Part shown: positions 8,688 to 20,494 of the stretch, piece after piece | Position numbering within the stretch: position 1 is the first letter of the stretch | Layout of the letters: every line of letters begins with the position of its first letter | From: Winogradskyella bathintestinalis | Lineage (GTDB): Bacteria; Bacteroidota; Bacteroidia; Flavobacteriales; Flavobacteriaceae | Reading direction: 5' to 3' | Length of the DNA stretch: 64,000 nucleotides | Assembly (NCBI RefSeq): GCF_030407435.1 | Contig: NZ_JASDDK010000002.1 | Location: 466,702 to 530,701, forward strand | Notes under the pieces: generated by a model | What the model was told of the DNA's origin: nothing | Databases searched by the model: none | What the model saw: only the letters and a program-made list of their open reading frames with translations | Position numbers and translations under genes: made by a program

Positions 8688-9875
8688 TTAAGAAATTACT
8701 CCTGAACCTATGAGTTCATCTGCAATGTACCATGCAACAAACTGTCCTTCTGTTATTGCCGATTGTTTGTTTTTAAATTCGACATACAATCCAGAAGCCA
8801 CCTTATGTAAGGTGGCATCTTCCAAATCTTGTCTATATCTAATCCTTGCCATAACGGACATAGATTGTCCTTCTTTTAAGGCTAAATCTTCTCTAACCCA
8901 ATGTAATTCCTCATTAGATACAAATAATACATGTCTATATAAACCGGGATGTTGTTTGCCTTGACCTGTGTAAATAACATTTTCATTGACATCTGTATCT
9001 ATAACGAATAAAGGTTCTACTGTGCCACCAACACCTAAACCTTTACGTTGACCTTTGGTAAAATAATGAGCGCCCTGATGCTTGCCCACAACTTTGCCAT
9101 CTGATATTTTATAATCAGGTTTCTTGGAAAAATATGCTAGTTCGTTCTCTTTTGTGTCAAATATTGGTATACAATTATTATAAGTTTCAAAATTAGCATC
9201 CACTTCAACAATTACACCCTCTTTAGGCTTTAATTGTTGTTGTAAAAAATCTGGTAACCTCACTTTACCAATAAAGCATAAGCCTTGAGAATCCTTCTTC
9301 TCGGCAGTAATTAAATCTTGAGATTTGGCTATTGCCCTTACTTCGGACTTTTGCAGTTCGCCAATTGGGAATAAAGCTTTTGCTAATTGATTTTGGGATA
9401 ATTGACAAAGAAAATAGGATTGGTCCTTATTAGAGTCCTCCCCTGATAATAGTTGATGAATTTCTTTGCCGTTCTTTTCAATCGTAGCTTTTCTACAATA
9501 ATGACCTGTAGCTACGAAATCTGCACCTAATTCGAGTGCGATATCCATAAAGACGTCAAACTTTATCTCACGATTGCAAAGTACATCGGGATTTGGTGTA
9601 CGTCCTTTCTCATATTCATCAAACATATAATCGACAATTCGCTCTTTATATTGTTCACTTAGATCAACAGTTTGAAACGGAATTCCCAATTTATCGGCCA
9701 CTAACATAGCATCGTTACTATCCTCTAGCCACGGACACTCGTCTGAAATGGTTACAGAATCGTCGTGCCAATTTTTCATAAATAACCCTATAACTTCGTA
9801 ACCTTGTTCCTTTAAGAGATGGGCTGCAACGCTAGAATCTACTCCTCCTGAAAGACCTACAATGACTCTTTTCAT
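8688..9875 (-). CDS. mnmA: tRNA-specific 2-thiouridylase MnmA
   Basis: 395 residues. The PP-loop [12 protein letters not shown] begins at residue 8 and binds ATP. The two catalytic cysteines are Cys 100 ([14 protein letters not shown]) and Cys 200 (DSQGLCFIG). The enzyme adenylates and then thiolates C2 of uridine 34 in tRNA-Lys, -Glu and -Gln, taking sulfur relayed from a cysteine desulfurase. The C-terminal half carries the family beta-barrel ([10 protein letters not shown]). Length and motifs are standard for the bacterial enzyme. The subtilase gene follows it. Confidence 0.97.
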   Translation of the reverse strand: MKRVIVGLSGGVDSSVAAHLLKEQGYEVIGLFMKNWHDDSVTISDECPWLEDSNDAMLVADKLGIPFQTVDLSEQYKERIVDYMFDEYEKGRTPNPDVLCNREIKFDVFMDIALELGADFVATGHYCRKATIEKNGKEIHQLLSGEDSNKDQSYFLCQLSQNQLAKALFPIGELQKSEVRAIAKSQDLITAEKKDSQGLCFIGKVRLPDFLQQQLKPKEGVIVEVDANFETYNNCIPIFDTKENELAYFSKKPDYKISDGKVVGKHQGAHYFTKGQRKGLGVGGTVEPLFVIDTDVNENVIYTGQGKQHPGLYRHVLFVSNEELHWVREDLALKEGQSMSVMARIRYRQDLEDATLHKVASGLYVEFKNKQSAITEGQFVAWYIADELIGSGVIS

Positions 9876-10002
9876 GTGTAATACCCGTAAAACAGGTGTT
9901 TTTTATTTTATTATTATGATTATGTCAAATATGTTCTAAATCCGCACAGAGCGACTTTCTATATATTCAACCTATTGGTTCGAAAAACTTCGGCAAAATT
10001 AC

Positions 10003-10034
10003 AAAATAAAAAAAGCAATCCTGATAAGATTGCT
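10003..10034 (-). terminator. terminator of the MORN-like gene
   Basis: A 7-bp stem (AGCAATC with GATTGCT) around a seven-base loop is followed, in the minus direction, by a run of seven T. It begins 34 bases after the stop of the MORN-like gene and insulates mnmA from it. Confidence 0.75.
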
Positions 10035-10067
10035 ATTTGAAAATGCTATCAATATAATAGAGTTAAA

Positions 10068-10778
10068 CTATTCATTTTTTGAAATTACTTCTTGCTTGGT
10101 ATGATCAATTTCTTTAGTGAGTTCCCCATTGTCATAATACCTCCAAACACCTTTTTTCTGGCTTTTAATGTAATTACCTTCCGAGGTTATATTTCCCTTA
10201 GCATCATAATTAGTATTTTTACCTTCTAAATGATCATCTTTATGAGTAGCTTGTCGTAAAAGTGTACCGTTTTCGGAAAACCATTTCGATGCCCCATGTA
10301 GTTTACCGTTCTTATAATGGGCAATTTCTGCAAGCTCTCCATTCTTGAAATACACCTTACGTTCACCTTCAAGTAAACCTTGTTTATTATAATTCTCCAC
10401 AATCATCTTTTCTTTCGAATTTTTATGATAATAGATCCATTCGCCTATAAAACGTTTACCATTCATCTTACCTTTACTAATAACATGCTTCGTTGAAGCT
10501 AAGAATGTTACATCTGCAATACTATCAGTAGGATTAAAAACCTTAATGGCACTTAATACACTTTTACCATTAGATAGTGTATAGAATTTAAATGAATCTA
10601 TTTCTTTACCGTGGTCAAAAACCCCTTCGTAACGCTTTTCGCTCGTCTTATGGTAATTCTTTGTCCACAACCCATGACGTTTGTTATTATCATCGAATTG
10701 ATTAATTGGATTTTGAGCACGCGCATTTGTTAAAAATAATGTTAAAATTAAAATTATATAAATATTTTGTTTAATCAT
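10068..10778 (-). CDS. exported protein with MORN-like repeats (YwqK-type)
   Basis: 236 residues with a signal peptide (IIYLILTLFL-type core, cleavage near ARAQ). The mature part contains repeats of the form G-x-W-x-Y-Y/F-x-N-G-x-L, for example GERKVYFKNGELAEIAHYKNG, GASKWFSENGTLL, and GVWRYYDNGEL, the MORN_2 variant. Databases often label such proteins as toxin-antitoxin YwqK family antitoxin; no toxin lies nearby and I see no basis for that role here. A beta-strand repeat scaffold at the envelope is more likely. It is divergent from the fasciclin lipoprotein across 65 bases holding a perfect palindrome. Confidence 0.75.
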   Translation of the reverse strand: MIKQNIYIILILTLFLTNARAQNPINQFDDNNKRHGLWTKNYHKTSEKRYEGVFDHGKEIDSFKFYTLSNGKSVLSAIKVFNPTDSIADVTFLASTKHVISKGKMNGKRFIGEWIYYHKNSKEKMIVENYNKQGLLEGERKVYFKNGELAEIAHYKNGKLHGASKWFSENGTLLRQATHKDDHLEGKNTNYDAKGNITSEGNYIKSQKKGVWRYYDNGELTKEIDHTKQEVISKNE

Positions 10779-10782
10779 TTTG

Positions 10783-10814
10783 TATTTTTGTTAAACAAAC
10801 CAATAATTGGTTTG
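10783..10814 (+). promoter_or_regulatory. -7 box plus perfect palindrome between divergent genes
   Basis: TATTTTTG at 10783-10790 fits the TAnnTTTG box. Six bases later CAAACCAAT and ATTGGTTTG (10796-10804 and 10806-10814) form a perfect 9-bp inverted repeat around one base. The palindrome would overlap the transcription start of the fasciclin gene and the upstream region of the MORN-like gene, a fitting place for a dimeric repressor. The regulator is unknown. Confidence 0.4.
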
Positions 10815-10843
10815 AATGTTGAACAATTTTAAAACTCAAAAAA

Positions 10844-11827
10844 ATGAAAATTATTTCAAAAAATGTCAAATTACTTTTAGTATTTCTAGTGGTTATAGGT
10901 CTTACTTCATGTAGTGATGACGACGATGGAAATGTAACCCCTGCACCTTCGACTATAGTTGATATTGCTTTAGAAAACAATTTAACCTCTTTAGCTGCAG
11001 CGTTACAAGCTACAGATCTAGTATCTACACTTCAAGGTGCCGGTCCATTTACAGTGTTTGCGCCGACCAATGAAGCCTTTGCTGATTTATTATCGGCTAC
11101 AGGATTAGACTTAGACAATTTGTCTAGTGATGAAGAGGCTCTTGTAAGAAATATACTTTTAAATCACGTCATAGTTGGAGAAACTATTAACTCGACTGCA
11201 TTGGTTAATGCTGGTTCTGGCTACACTAATACAGCTGCTGTAGGACCAAATAATGAGAATTTAAGTTTATATTACACTACATCAAACGGTGTAATGTTAA
11301 ATGGTATGTCTACCGTAGTTACTGCTGATGTTACAGCGTCTAACGGTATTGTACATGTCGTGGATGCTGTAATTGAATTACCAACTATAGCGACATTTGC
11401 TACAACAAATCCGGCTTTGGAAACTTTAGTAGCGGCTTTAGCGTATGCAGACACAGGCTCACCAACCGTACCTTATATTGCTACAGTATCGGATGCTAAT
11501 GCAGGACCTTTTACAGTATTCGCTCCAACAAATGATGCTTTCTCTAACTTATTAACTGAATTAAGCGTTTCTGGTTTATCGGATTTAGGAACTGACACTG
11601 TTGATGCCGTATTATTATACCATATCATTAGTGGAAACATACAGTCTTCAGGCTTACCAAACGGTACAGTTAGTACATTGGGAGGTGATATAACTGCTGA
11701 TAATTCTGCCTTTACACTAACCGATGCCAATGGAAGAGTGAGTAATATTGTTGTATCACTTGTGGATATACAAAGTATGAATGGTGTTGTGCATGTAATT
11801 GACAAAGTAATTTTAACACCTCAATAA
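10844..11827 (+). CDS. lipoprotein with two fasciclin (FAS1) domains
   Basis: 327 residues. A signal peptide ends at GLTSC (lipobox, Cys 23), followed by an acidic tether (SDDDDG) that in Bacteroidota can act as a surface lipoprotein export signal. Two FAS1 domains occupy about residues 37-176 and 186-325; each has the H1 box FTVFAPTNEAF or FTVFAPTNDAF and the H2-like segments VVDAVIELP and VIDKVILTP at its end. FAS1 domains mediate adhesion to proteins or polysaccharides. It is likely an outer-membrane adhesion or matrix protein, expressed as a single gene with a strong terminator. Confidence 0.92.
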   Translation: MKIISKNVKLLLVFLVVIGLTSCSDDDDGNVTPAPSTIVDIALENNLTSLAAALQATDLVSTLQGAGPFTVFAPTNEAFADLLSATGLDLDNLSSDEEALVRNILLNHVIVGETINSTALVNAGSGYTNTAAVGPNNENLSLYYTTSNGVMLNGMSTVVTADVTASNGIVHVVDAVIELPTIATFATTNPALETLVAALAYADTGSPTVPYIATVSDANAGPFTVFAPTNDAFSNLLTELSVSGLSDLGTDTVDAVLLYHIISGNIQSSGLPNGTVSTLGGDITADNSAFTLTDANGRVSNIVVSLVDIQSMNGVVHVIDKVILTPQ

Positions 11828-11883
11828 TTAATAACACAACGTTATAAAACTTTTTTTTATAAGTAGTTGATTTTAGTTAGGTT

Positions 11884-11918
11884 AAAAGCTCAAGCCATTA
11901 TGGTTTGAGCTTTTTTTT
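11884..11918 (+). terminator. terminator of the fasciclin gene
   Basis: A 13-bp stem (AAAAGCTCAAGCC with GGTTTGAGCTTTT, one G-U pair) around five bases is followed by an eight-T run, 56 bases after the stop codon. A textbook intrinsic terminator. Confidence 0.9.
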
Positions 11919-12069
11919 ATATTGAAAGAATAGGCATTCGGTTCAGTATCTAATTACAAGACATTTATTATTTCTTGAACTTTGTTAGGTTAAAAATAGC
12001 TACCCATTTTATAAAACTGAAAGTTCTAAAAAAAGAACACCGTACATTATCTGCGCTACAGCCGCCGGT

Positions 12070-12290
<221 letters not shown>

Positions 12291-12376
12291 AGGATTTTAA
12301 GGTTTTTTATTAATTTAATGTAACCAAAATATTGGTACAATTCAATACGTCAAAACAAACGATTTCAATATCTCAA

Positions 12377-12409
12377 CAAAAGAAAAGCCACAACATTAAA
12401 GTTGTGGCT
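12377..12409 (-). terminator. terminator of yidC
   Basis: A perfect 9-bp stem (AGCCACAAC with GTTGTGGCT) around six bases is followed in the minus direction by TTTTCTTTTG. It lies 62 bases after the yidC stop. Confidence 0.8.
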
Positions 12410-12471
12410 ATATAATAACATCAATAAGAGAATAATTAATTCGATAAAATTATTTAATCTATCTATAAAAT

Positions 12472-14376
12472 TTATTTTTTCTTACCTCTTTGTTGTGCTT
12501 GTTTTTGTTGTTCAGCCTGTTCCATCATCTCAGCCATTTTCTTTTGAAACTTATTTTGTTTCTTAGGCTTCTTTTTATTAACCTCAATTTTTGCCAACAC
12601 TTTTTCTTCATCGATAATGTAGTTTTTAATCACTAACATTATTCCAATACTAATTAGGTTAGAAATAAAATAATACAAACTTAAACCTGATGCATAGTTG
12701 TTAAAGAATATTAGCATTAAAATTGGTGAGAAGTAAATCATATACTTCATCATTTTGGCCATATCTGGCATACCTTCTTGTGTAGGTTGCGTTGCCATTT
12801 GCTGACCAGTGGTCATTTTCATATAAAAGAAAATTGCAATAGCTGCCAATATTGGAAATAAACTTACGTGATCACCATAGAAAGGAATATGAAATGGTAA
12901 ATCTAAAACAGAATCAAAAGAACTTAAATCGTCTGCCCAAAGAAAACTTTTTTGTCGCAATGCAAACGCTGTAGGGAAAAACATGAATAGAGCGTAAAAT
13001 ACTGGAATCTGCATTAAACCAGGCAAACACCCGCTTAATGGACTAGCACCTGCTCTACTCTGAATAGCCATAGTTTCCTGTTGAGCTTTTAACTTATTAT
13101 CTTTGTATTTTTCTCTAACAGCATCTAATTCTGGCTTCAATATTTTCATCTTCGCCTGCGACAAGAATTGTTTATACTGCACAAATGATAATAAGATTTT
13201 CACCAAAATAGTCATTACTATAATCGCAATTCCGTACGGTAAAAACCCGCTTAAAAAACCAAATAATGGAATAAACAATGCTTTATTAATCCATCCAAAA
13301 ATACCCCATCCAAAAGGAATACTTTCTTGCAAGCCTTTATCGTATTGCTTTAACGTTTTACTATCAGTAGGGCCATAATACAAGCCTAAATTTTTATTGA
13401 GCTCTCCGCCACTAAACGCTAAAGGCATTTTTGATGTATACAACTTGGTAAATAAAGTATCTATTTCTTCATCTTCAACTAAATCCTGAGAGGTTATTGA
13501 CACATTATTAAATGAACCATCATCTGAAGTTAATATAGAACTAAAAAAATGTTGTCTGTAAGATAACCATTCTACATCATCAATAATTTCATCGTCATCA
13601 CCATTTTGAGATAATTTATCTACCCGCCCGTCGTCATGCATATAGGTTAATCTGGTGTAGCGATTTTCGTAGCTGATACTCTTTGCGTGCCTAATACTTT
13701 TTTGTTTCCAATCTAACTCAATAGCTTGCGACGTATTAAAAACACTACTTAAACCTTGGGACTTAATTGAAAAATCAATCATGTAATCATTAGGCTTCAA
13801 TTCGTAACGATATTCTATAAAGGCACTTTCAGAAGCTTTAAATTTCATGGATACCACCGTATTCTCTCCACTTTTGGTTACGTTAGGCTGAAACGGAAGT
13901 TCTTGAGTGTTGTAAGTACGATTATCTGATGTACCAAACCTTATATTGAATGCACTGTTATTCTCCTTAACCAAATAAATTGGCACTGAATCATAATCAA
14001 CAAAATTCTTGAGTTTTACTTGTGCTAAATGTCCCCCTTTGCGGTTAAATTTAAGTTCAAAAACATCCGTTTGTACGGTAGTAATATCTTCACCTGGTAA
14101 TGTTGCTGCATAGGCAAAAGATCCTAATTTATTTTGAAGTGCAACTTGTTGTGTAGAATCTAAAGCTTGAGTATTTGTAAAATCATCCGAAGTTGTAACT
14201 AAGGTTTCATTTTGCTGTCTTTCTTTCTTTTCTGCTTCAACTTGTTCTTGTTCTGCTTTTTTCTGAGCTTCAAGTTCTTCTGGTGTGGGTTGATTTTGAT
14301 ACATCATAAATACCAAAATTCCGAATATAAGGACAAAACCTATAATAGATTTAACGTCGAATTTCTTTTCTTCCAT
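12472..14376 (-). CDS. yidC: membrane protein insertase YidC
   Basis: 634 residues, the long Gram-negative form. An N-terminal anchor at about residues 9-26 is followed by a charged linker, a periplasmic beta-sandwich domain (about 90-340), then the conserved 60KD_IMP insertase core with five helices, including YGIAIIVMTILVKILLS and SPLSGCLPGLMQIPVFYALF. A Lys-rich tail (KKKPKKQNKFQKK) can contact the ribosome. YidC inserts membrane proteins alone or with SecYEG; FtsY, its targeting partner, is encoded at 37.7-38.6 kb. pyrG lies 172 bases upstream on the same strand, so read-through is possible. Confidence 0.97.
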   Translation of the reverse strand: MEEKKFDVKSIIGFVLIFGILVFMMYQNQPTPEELEAQKKAEQEQVEAEKKERQQNETLVTTSDDFTNTQALDSTQQVALQNKLGSFAYAATLPGEDITTVQTDVFELKFNRKGGHLAQVKLKNFVDYDSVPIYLVKENNSAFNIRFGTSDNRTYNTQELPFQPNVTKSGENTVVSMKFKASESAFIEYRYELKPNDYMIDFSIKSQGLSSVFNTSQAIELDWKQKSIRHAKSISYENRYTRLTYMHDDGRVDKLSQNGDDDEIIDDVEWLSYRQHFFSSILTSDDGSFNNVSITSQDLVEDEEIDTLFTKLYTSKMPLAFSGGELNKNLGLYYGPTDSKTLKQYDKGLQESIPFGWGIFGWINKALFIPLFGFLSGFLPYGIAIIVMTILVKILLSFVQYKQFLSQAKMKILKPELDAVREKYKDNKLKAQQETMAIQSRAGASPLSGCLPGLMQIPVFYALFMFFPTAFALRQKSFLWADDLSSFDSVLDLPFHIPFYGDHVSLFPILAAIAIFFYMKMTTGQQMATQPTQEGMPDMAKMMKYMIYFSPILMLIFFNNYASGLSLYYFISNLISIGIMLVIKNYIIDEEKVLAKIEVNKKKPKKQNKFQKKMAEMMEQAEQQKQAQQRGKKK

Positions 14377-14548
14377 ACTCTTTTCCGCTAGGGCGGTAAT
14401 CTAATTAATCATTTTAATTTTAGACCTGTCAGTTGTTTTATGCCGAGTTCGAATCAGTATTTAGTTGACAAGTCATTTACAGTCACTTTTGCTTGACTCA
14501 AAAAGTTACCCAAAAGTTCTATATGCGCCAAAGTGGCACGTTTGTAAG

Positions 14549-16177
<1,629 letters not shown>

Positions 16178-16406
16178 TTAAACGCAGGCAAATTTACGAA
16201 ATAAAACGAGTTATCTATGATTTGTTTATGGTTTGTTGATATGTTGTAATTTGGTATACTAAAGCCTAGTGTCAAAGGCTTTTACTAAGATGATCTTCAA
16301 TTTTTTAACAAGTATTAAATGACCATATCCTATTAAGAGATGGATACTATAAGACTTTTAAGTTTAATTTTCACTAACTTGAAGGTCAATCACAAACTCA
16401 CAATTC

Positions 16407-17213
16407 ATGAAAAAAATTACTCTCGTCCTCGTTATTCTAACATTTAGTAGTCAGGCCCAAACATTCCCCAATCCATATTGCCAAATTACAAATGGCACTA
16501 TAGTTGAAGAAATCACTTCGGTAGATTTTGACACAAATAGTATTACAAATACAGATACGACTTTAAATTTAATTGATGCTACAAGCACTGTAATTAATGT
16601 TACTCCAGAAGAAACCTATTCTATAACGGTTAACGGTAATACTTATGGAACCTTTTCAACTAATATTGTCGCCTTTATCGACTGGAATCAAAATAATATT
16701 TTAGACGATGATAATGAAGTATATGCCATTGGCACCCTATTCGATACCGATGGAAACACCGAAGCTGATGCTGTTACTGCAGAAATTGTAGTGCCATCGG
16801 ATGCTACTGCAGGAAATACTCGAATTAGAATTACCAAAACTTATACAGATTCTACTTCACCTGCTATAGTCGATCCTTGTGCCATAGCATTCAACGCTTT
16901 TGGTCAAGGAGTTCAAAACGGATATGGACAAGCTATTGATTTCACCTTGAATATTAGTAGTTTAAGTATAAATGAATTTAACACAAATGCTTTATCTGTC
17001 TCTCCGACTTCTGTAAAAGATTTTTTGAATATAGCTTACAATTCTGAAATCAATTCCGTTCACATTATCAACCTTATAGGTCAAGAAGTTATTTCTCAAC
17101 AAACGACATCATCTCATATACAATTAAATTTAACGGAGTTAGCTAGAGGAATATATGTAGTTAATTTAAATACAACCACCGGAAAGCATAATTTTAAAAT
17201 TCTAAAACAATAA
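16407..17213 (+). CDS. secreted GEVED-domain protein with T9SS sorting domain
   Basis: 268 residues. The signal peptide ends near SSQAQ. Residues about 20-180 match the GEVED domain: YSITVNGNTYGTFSTNIVAF, then IDWNQNNILDDDNEVY (an acidic, probably calcium-binding loop) and GNTRIRITKTYTD. The last 75 residues (starting LSVSPTSVKDFLNIAYN and ending in KHNFKILKQ) form a type A T9SS C-terminal domain. GEVED domains are usually accessory beta-sandwich modules on large secreted enzymes; here the domain stands alone, so the protein is probably a small surface or binding protein. Function is unknown. Confidence 0.85.
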   Translation: MKKITLVLVILTFSSQAQTFPNPYCQITNGTIVEEITSVDFDTNSITNTDTTLNLIDATSTVINVTPEETYSITVNGNTYGTFSTNIVAFIDWNQNNILDDDNEVYAIGTLFDTDGNTEADAVTAEIVVPSDATAGNTRIRITKTYTDSTSPAIVDPCAIAFNAFGQGVQNGYGQAIDFTLNISSLSINEFNTNALSVSPTSVKDFLNIAYNSEINSVHIINLIGQEVISQQTTSSHIQLNLTELARGIYVVNLNTTTGKHNFKILKQ

Positions 17214-17542
17214 TGCGTAACAATATATCTTAAAATTCTGAGAAGTATTTTTAACGAATTATTTCTCAGACTTACTATATAAGAAATATAAATTCAAAAC
17301 TAAAATAGTTAATTTGGAAAAATTAAAGTCGTCCCGAGGTATAAAAGCATAAACTATGTGGATTATCTCCATAAAATCATTTGCTGTTTACTTTGTACAT
17401 TACGAATTTGCTCAGTAATTTTTGATACAGTATAGAAGTCAGCATCCTTCGCAAGCTCCTAATTTGCTATGAGATCTTATCATTTATTTGATGTTCTAAA
17501 ATCAAATCCAATTTAATGCTAAACTAAAAGAATAAAAAAATA
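17214..17542. other. convergent intergenic spacer without a gene
   Basis: This stretch of 329 bases separates the GEVED gene from DUF3820 on the opposite strand. The only structure seen is a weak hairpin, TCTGAGAA with TTCTCAGA around a 17-base loop near 17240-17270, which may end the GEVED transcript. No credible frame, tRNA or repeat was found. Confidence 0.6.
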
Positions 17543-17770
17543 TCACTTTCTAAAATCTCGGCGGATTGTATAAATCAAATTTTCTAAACCATTGATTTTA
17601 ATATCGCACATTTGGGCCATCATACGGCCTAATTTTCCTTCGGGAAAACCTTTTTGTTGATACCATATATAGTAATATTCCGGAATATCGACTAAATATT
17701 GGTCTTTATATTTACCAAATGGCATTTTATAATGTGCTAATTCGATTAAAACGGTGCCGTCTAATTCCAT
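17543..17770 (-). CDS. DUF3820 family protein
   Basis: 75 residues. The core YKMPFGKYKDQYLVDIPEYYYIWY followed by FPEGKLGRMM matches DUF3820, a small domain of unknown role seen alone or at the end of nucleases. A similar pattern (FGKHKGKRVLDVLEKEPGYF) closes the DEDDh exonuclease at 42.1 kb, which supports a nucleic-acid-related role. No signal or membrane segment is present. It follows the DUF922 gene by 52 bases on the same strand, so the two are likely co-transcribed. Confidence 0.82.
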   Translation of the reverse strand: MELDGTVLIELAHYKMPFGKYKDQYLVDIPEYYYIWYQQKGFPEGKLGRMMAQMCDIKINGLENLIYTIRRDFRK

Positions 17771-17822
17771 CTTAGTTGCAGGAGATTTTATCTAATTAAT
17801 TCGAAGATTAATTGTGTAAATA

Positions 17823-18359
17823 TTATGATTTATATTGGGCTAGATTATTAAGCTCTATGGCAATAAAAGCTTCCCATTTTTTTTGTTTATCTATTACCAT
17901 TGAATGGTTAGTTTCTTTATCGTAACGTTGTTGCGTTTCAGTAATAGCCTCATTAATGGATACCTGTAACTGATTTAGTTGGGCCTTTAGGTTCTGATTA
18001 ACTTTTAATTTAGTGAGTTTCTGTCTAAACTGACGTGCGTAAAGTTCGGTAATATCAAAATGTAATTGTTCGTGCGCTAATATATGAGCATTTCCTCTTT
18101 CTTTAACGTACCACGATTTATCGGGGTAAAAATGCGCTTCAACATTTGTAGAAAAGTCAACAATTTTATCTCCTGAAGTCTTTAATGAATACCCAAATGT
18201 AATGCCTGATGCAGTTAATGCGACAGCATCTGACTCGGTATCTGGATGGGCTTTAAAATCTGCCCAAGTCAGTTTGGAGGTTTCATTCCAAATCATAACT
18301 TGGTCATTTGTAATATTACCAAAAAAAATAAATGCGATAAATAAGATTAAATTTTTCAA
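17823..18359 (-). CDS. DUF922 family exported Zn-dependent protease-like protein
   Basis: 178 residues with a signal peptide (NLILFIAFIFFGNI core). The segment ILAHEQLHFDITELYARQ contains an HExxH zinc motif (HEQLH) followed by Asp, as in DUF922, whose members are predicted metalloproteases. The region TWADFKAHPDTESDAVALTASGI near the N-terminus is also typical. The target is unknown. It lies 108 bases after the LysM gene and 52 before DUF3820, probably one transcript running from the LysM gene. Confidence 0.82.
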   Translation of the reverse strand: MKNLILFIAFIFFGNITNDQVMIWNETSKLTWADFKAHPDTESDAVALTASGITFGYSLKTSGDKIVDFSTNVEAHFYPDKSWYVKERGNAHILAHEQLHFDITELYARQFRQKLTKLKVNQNLKAQLNQLQVSINEAITETQQRYDKETNHSMVIDKQKKWEAFIAIELNNLAQYKS

Positions 18360-18467
18360 CAGTGTGTATTTATGAATTGATTTAAAAGTAATATCTTTTT
18401 AATTATAGGTCTAAAAAATGGGATATACAACAAAAAAATCAACCTTAAATAGCAACTTTAAAAGAAA

Positions 18468-20375
18468 TCAATTTGCTTCTACAATTCTTAATTCATCAAA
18501 TTTCACCACATATACGGCCTGATTTACATATCCGCCAAATAGGGCTTTATCGTATCTAAATTTGTTTTCTACGTATTCCGTTTCAATTGCTTCCATAGAT
18601 GCATCATATAAACTTTCTGCTGAAGCCAATCGCATTAAAATATCTAAAGTAATATCAAAACCACGGGACACATATTTACTTGGTGATACTCCATAGGCTT
18701 CTCGATAGGCAGAAACAAAACCATTAGCCTTGGTCTCATCAAAATCCTTATGAATTGACGGGTAATGAAATTTTAAATTAGATAAATTATTATTATCAAT
18801 ATCTTTTCCTTCAAATGCCTTATTCTTGTCCGTTGTAGCTAAAATAATCTCTCTTTTATTAACGACTAACCCGTTTAGCAAACTAGTAACATTAGAGACG
18901 AAAGAATTATTATCAGTTTCTAAAAACACATAAGTTTTACCAGGGGAAAAAATATTTTGCAAATCAACATGATGAATAAAATGTCCGTCCTTAGTTTTAT
19001 TTTTTCTGTCCATTCTAGAAAGAATTAACTTAGAATTTGGAAACTCGTTTTGTAACGCTTCACTTGTCGTTTTATGAGCTCGATCTGAAATAACTACCAC
19101 TCTAGTTTTTGAGCTATCGGCCTTAACATAATTTATAATAGCCTTACGTAATAATTTCTCTTCAGGTATGGTCTGAAATACATTACTATAAACTTCTTTT
19201 GGTTTATTCATAGCTGCAATGACAGGAATATTCTTTGACTTTAATGCTAGTGCTACACGATTAAAGCTGTTTTCTTCCATAGGACCAATTACAGCATCAT
19301 AATCTGAAAAATCATTATTCGCTAATAATTCACTTGTTCCAGAAATATGGTATTTTGTATCTAGCACCTTTAAATCAGTAGAAATCCCCAATTGCTTAGC
19401 AGAATCTAAAGCCATAATAACACCCACATGAAAATCCATAACAACAGATAATCGTTTGTCATTCTTAAGTTTATCTTTAGTTTCGTCAACCGCATCAACA
19501 TCGATTCTATCGAGACGGTATGGCATCATTAAAGCTATTTTTTTTGTTTTATAATTTTTTAAATTACCTTTTAAATCAATAGTTTCAACGGTTTCTAAGT
19601 TGCCTAATGTGTCAACACCTTCTGGGACTTTTAAGACCATTCCAGCTTTTAAACCTGTTTCTTTCAAATTAGGATTTAATTCCTCTAATTGTTCTTGTGT
19701 GAGATTAAGTTTTACTTTTAATCTAAAAAAACCCTCTTTCGGTAAGACTTCATAATAACCATAAGTAGAGTCAATTGCTTTTTCTTCTTGGTCTTTAATA
19801 TTGGGAACATTAAGCTCATTGCCTGGCTGAATGGTTGCATTCATAAAAGGATTTAAAGCTTCCAAGTCGGATACCGAAATTCCAAATTTATAAGCGATTC
19901 GCCATTTTCCTTCTTTAGGTTGAACGGTATATTTCTTTATGGTATTATTCAAAGTTTGTTTAGAAGCTACAGTTCGGTATCTCGGGATTCTAATTTTATC
20001 TCCTTTTTTGAGATTTTCAGAATATAAAAAGCGATTAGCTTTCTTCAATTCCTCTTCCGAAACATTGTATTCTTGAGCTAAACCATACAAGGTTTCTTTT
20101 CGTCTAACCTTATGGTTTTTATAACCGATAAGATTTTTACTATCCTCTATAATACTGTCATTCTTAACTTTAGAATTCGGTATAATTAAAACCGTATTTG
20201 GCTGAAACTTGCGTTTAGCATCAGGATTTAAAGCATAAATATCAAAAGGTGTTACCAAATATTCTTTGGCAATAGTCTGAATGGTTTCACCAGGTTTTAC
20301 CGTGTGCTCAATGTAATTTTGGGCATTTAAGCCAATTGCAAACACAATTAATATGATGGTTAATATGTTTTTCAT
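18468..20375 (-). CDS. exported protein with four LysM domains and a periplasmic ligand-binding domain
   Basis: 635 residues. After a signal peptide (LTIILIVFAIGLNAQ), four LysM-like repeats begin near residues 22, 87, 150 and 208 (HTVKPGETIQTIAKEY, HKVRRKETLYGLAQEY, YTVQPKEGKWRIAYKF, YEVLPKEGFFRLKVKL); the last two are degenerate. Residues about 275-635 look like a Peripla_BP_6 type I substrate-binding fold with an N-terminal KKIALMMPYRLDR strand and the lobe segment YDAVIGPMEENSFNRVALAL. LysM domains should hold it on peptidoglycan while the C-terminal part binds a small ligand. guaA is 119 bases upstream. Confidence 0.88.
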   Translation of the reverse strand: MKNILTIILIVFAIGLNAQNYIEHTVKPGETIQTIAKEYLVTPFDIYALNPDAKRKFQPNTVLIIPNSKVKNDSIIEDSKNLIGYKNHKVRRKETLYGLAQEYNVSEEELKKANRFLYSENLKKGDKIRIPRYRTVASKQTLNNTIKKYTVQPKEGKWRIAYKFGISVSDLEALNPFMNATIQPGNELNVPNIKDQEEKAIDSTYGYYEVLPKEGFFRLKVKLNLTQEQLEELNPNLKETGLKAGMVLKVPEGVDTLGNLETVETIDLKGNLKNYKTKKIALMMPYRLDRIDVDAVDETKDKLKNDKRLSVVMDFHVGVIMALDSAKQLGISTDLKVLDTKYHISGTSELLANNDFSDYDAVIGPMEENSFNRVALALKSKNIPVIAAMNKPKEVYSNVFQTIPEEKLLRKAIINYVKADSSKTRVVVISDRAHKTTSEALQNEFPNSKLILSRMDRKNKTKDGHFIHHVDLQNIFSPGKTYVFLETDNNSFVSNVTSLLNGLVVNKREIILATTDKNKAFEGKDIDNNNLSNLKFHYPSIHKDFDETKANGFVSAYREAYGVSPSKYVSRGFDITLDILMRLASAESLYDASMEAIETEYVENKFRYDKALFGGYVNQAVYVVKFDELRIVEAN

Positions 20376-20494
20376 GAAATCTATTTTTCTTTATATATGT
20401 AAGCTAAATCAATCCCGATAATAATCGAAATAGCATAGTCTGAGACTGAAAACTTTTTTTACTGAAAATTGAGACTATATATTCATTACGGTTT

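Noticed and set aside
10068-10778. Antitoxin of a toxin-antitoxin pair
   Set aside because: The database label for MORN-like YwqK proteins is misleading; the protein has a signal peptide and no toxin neighbour.
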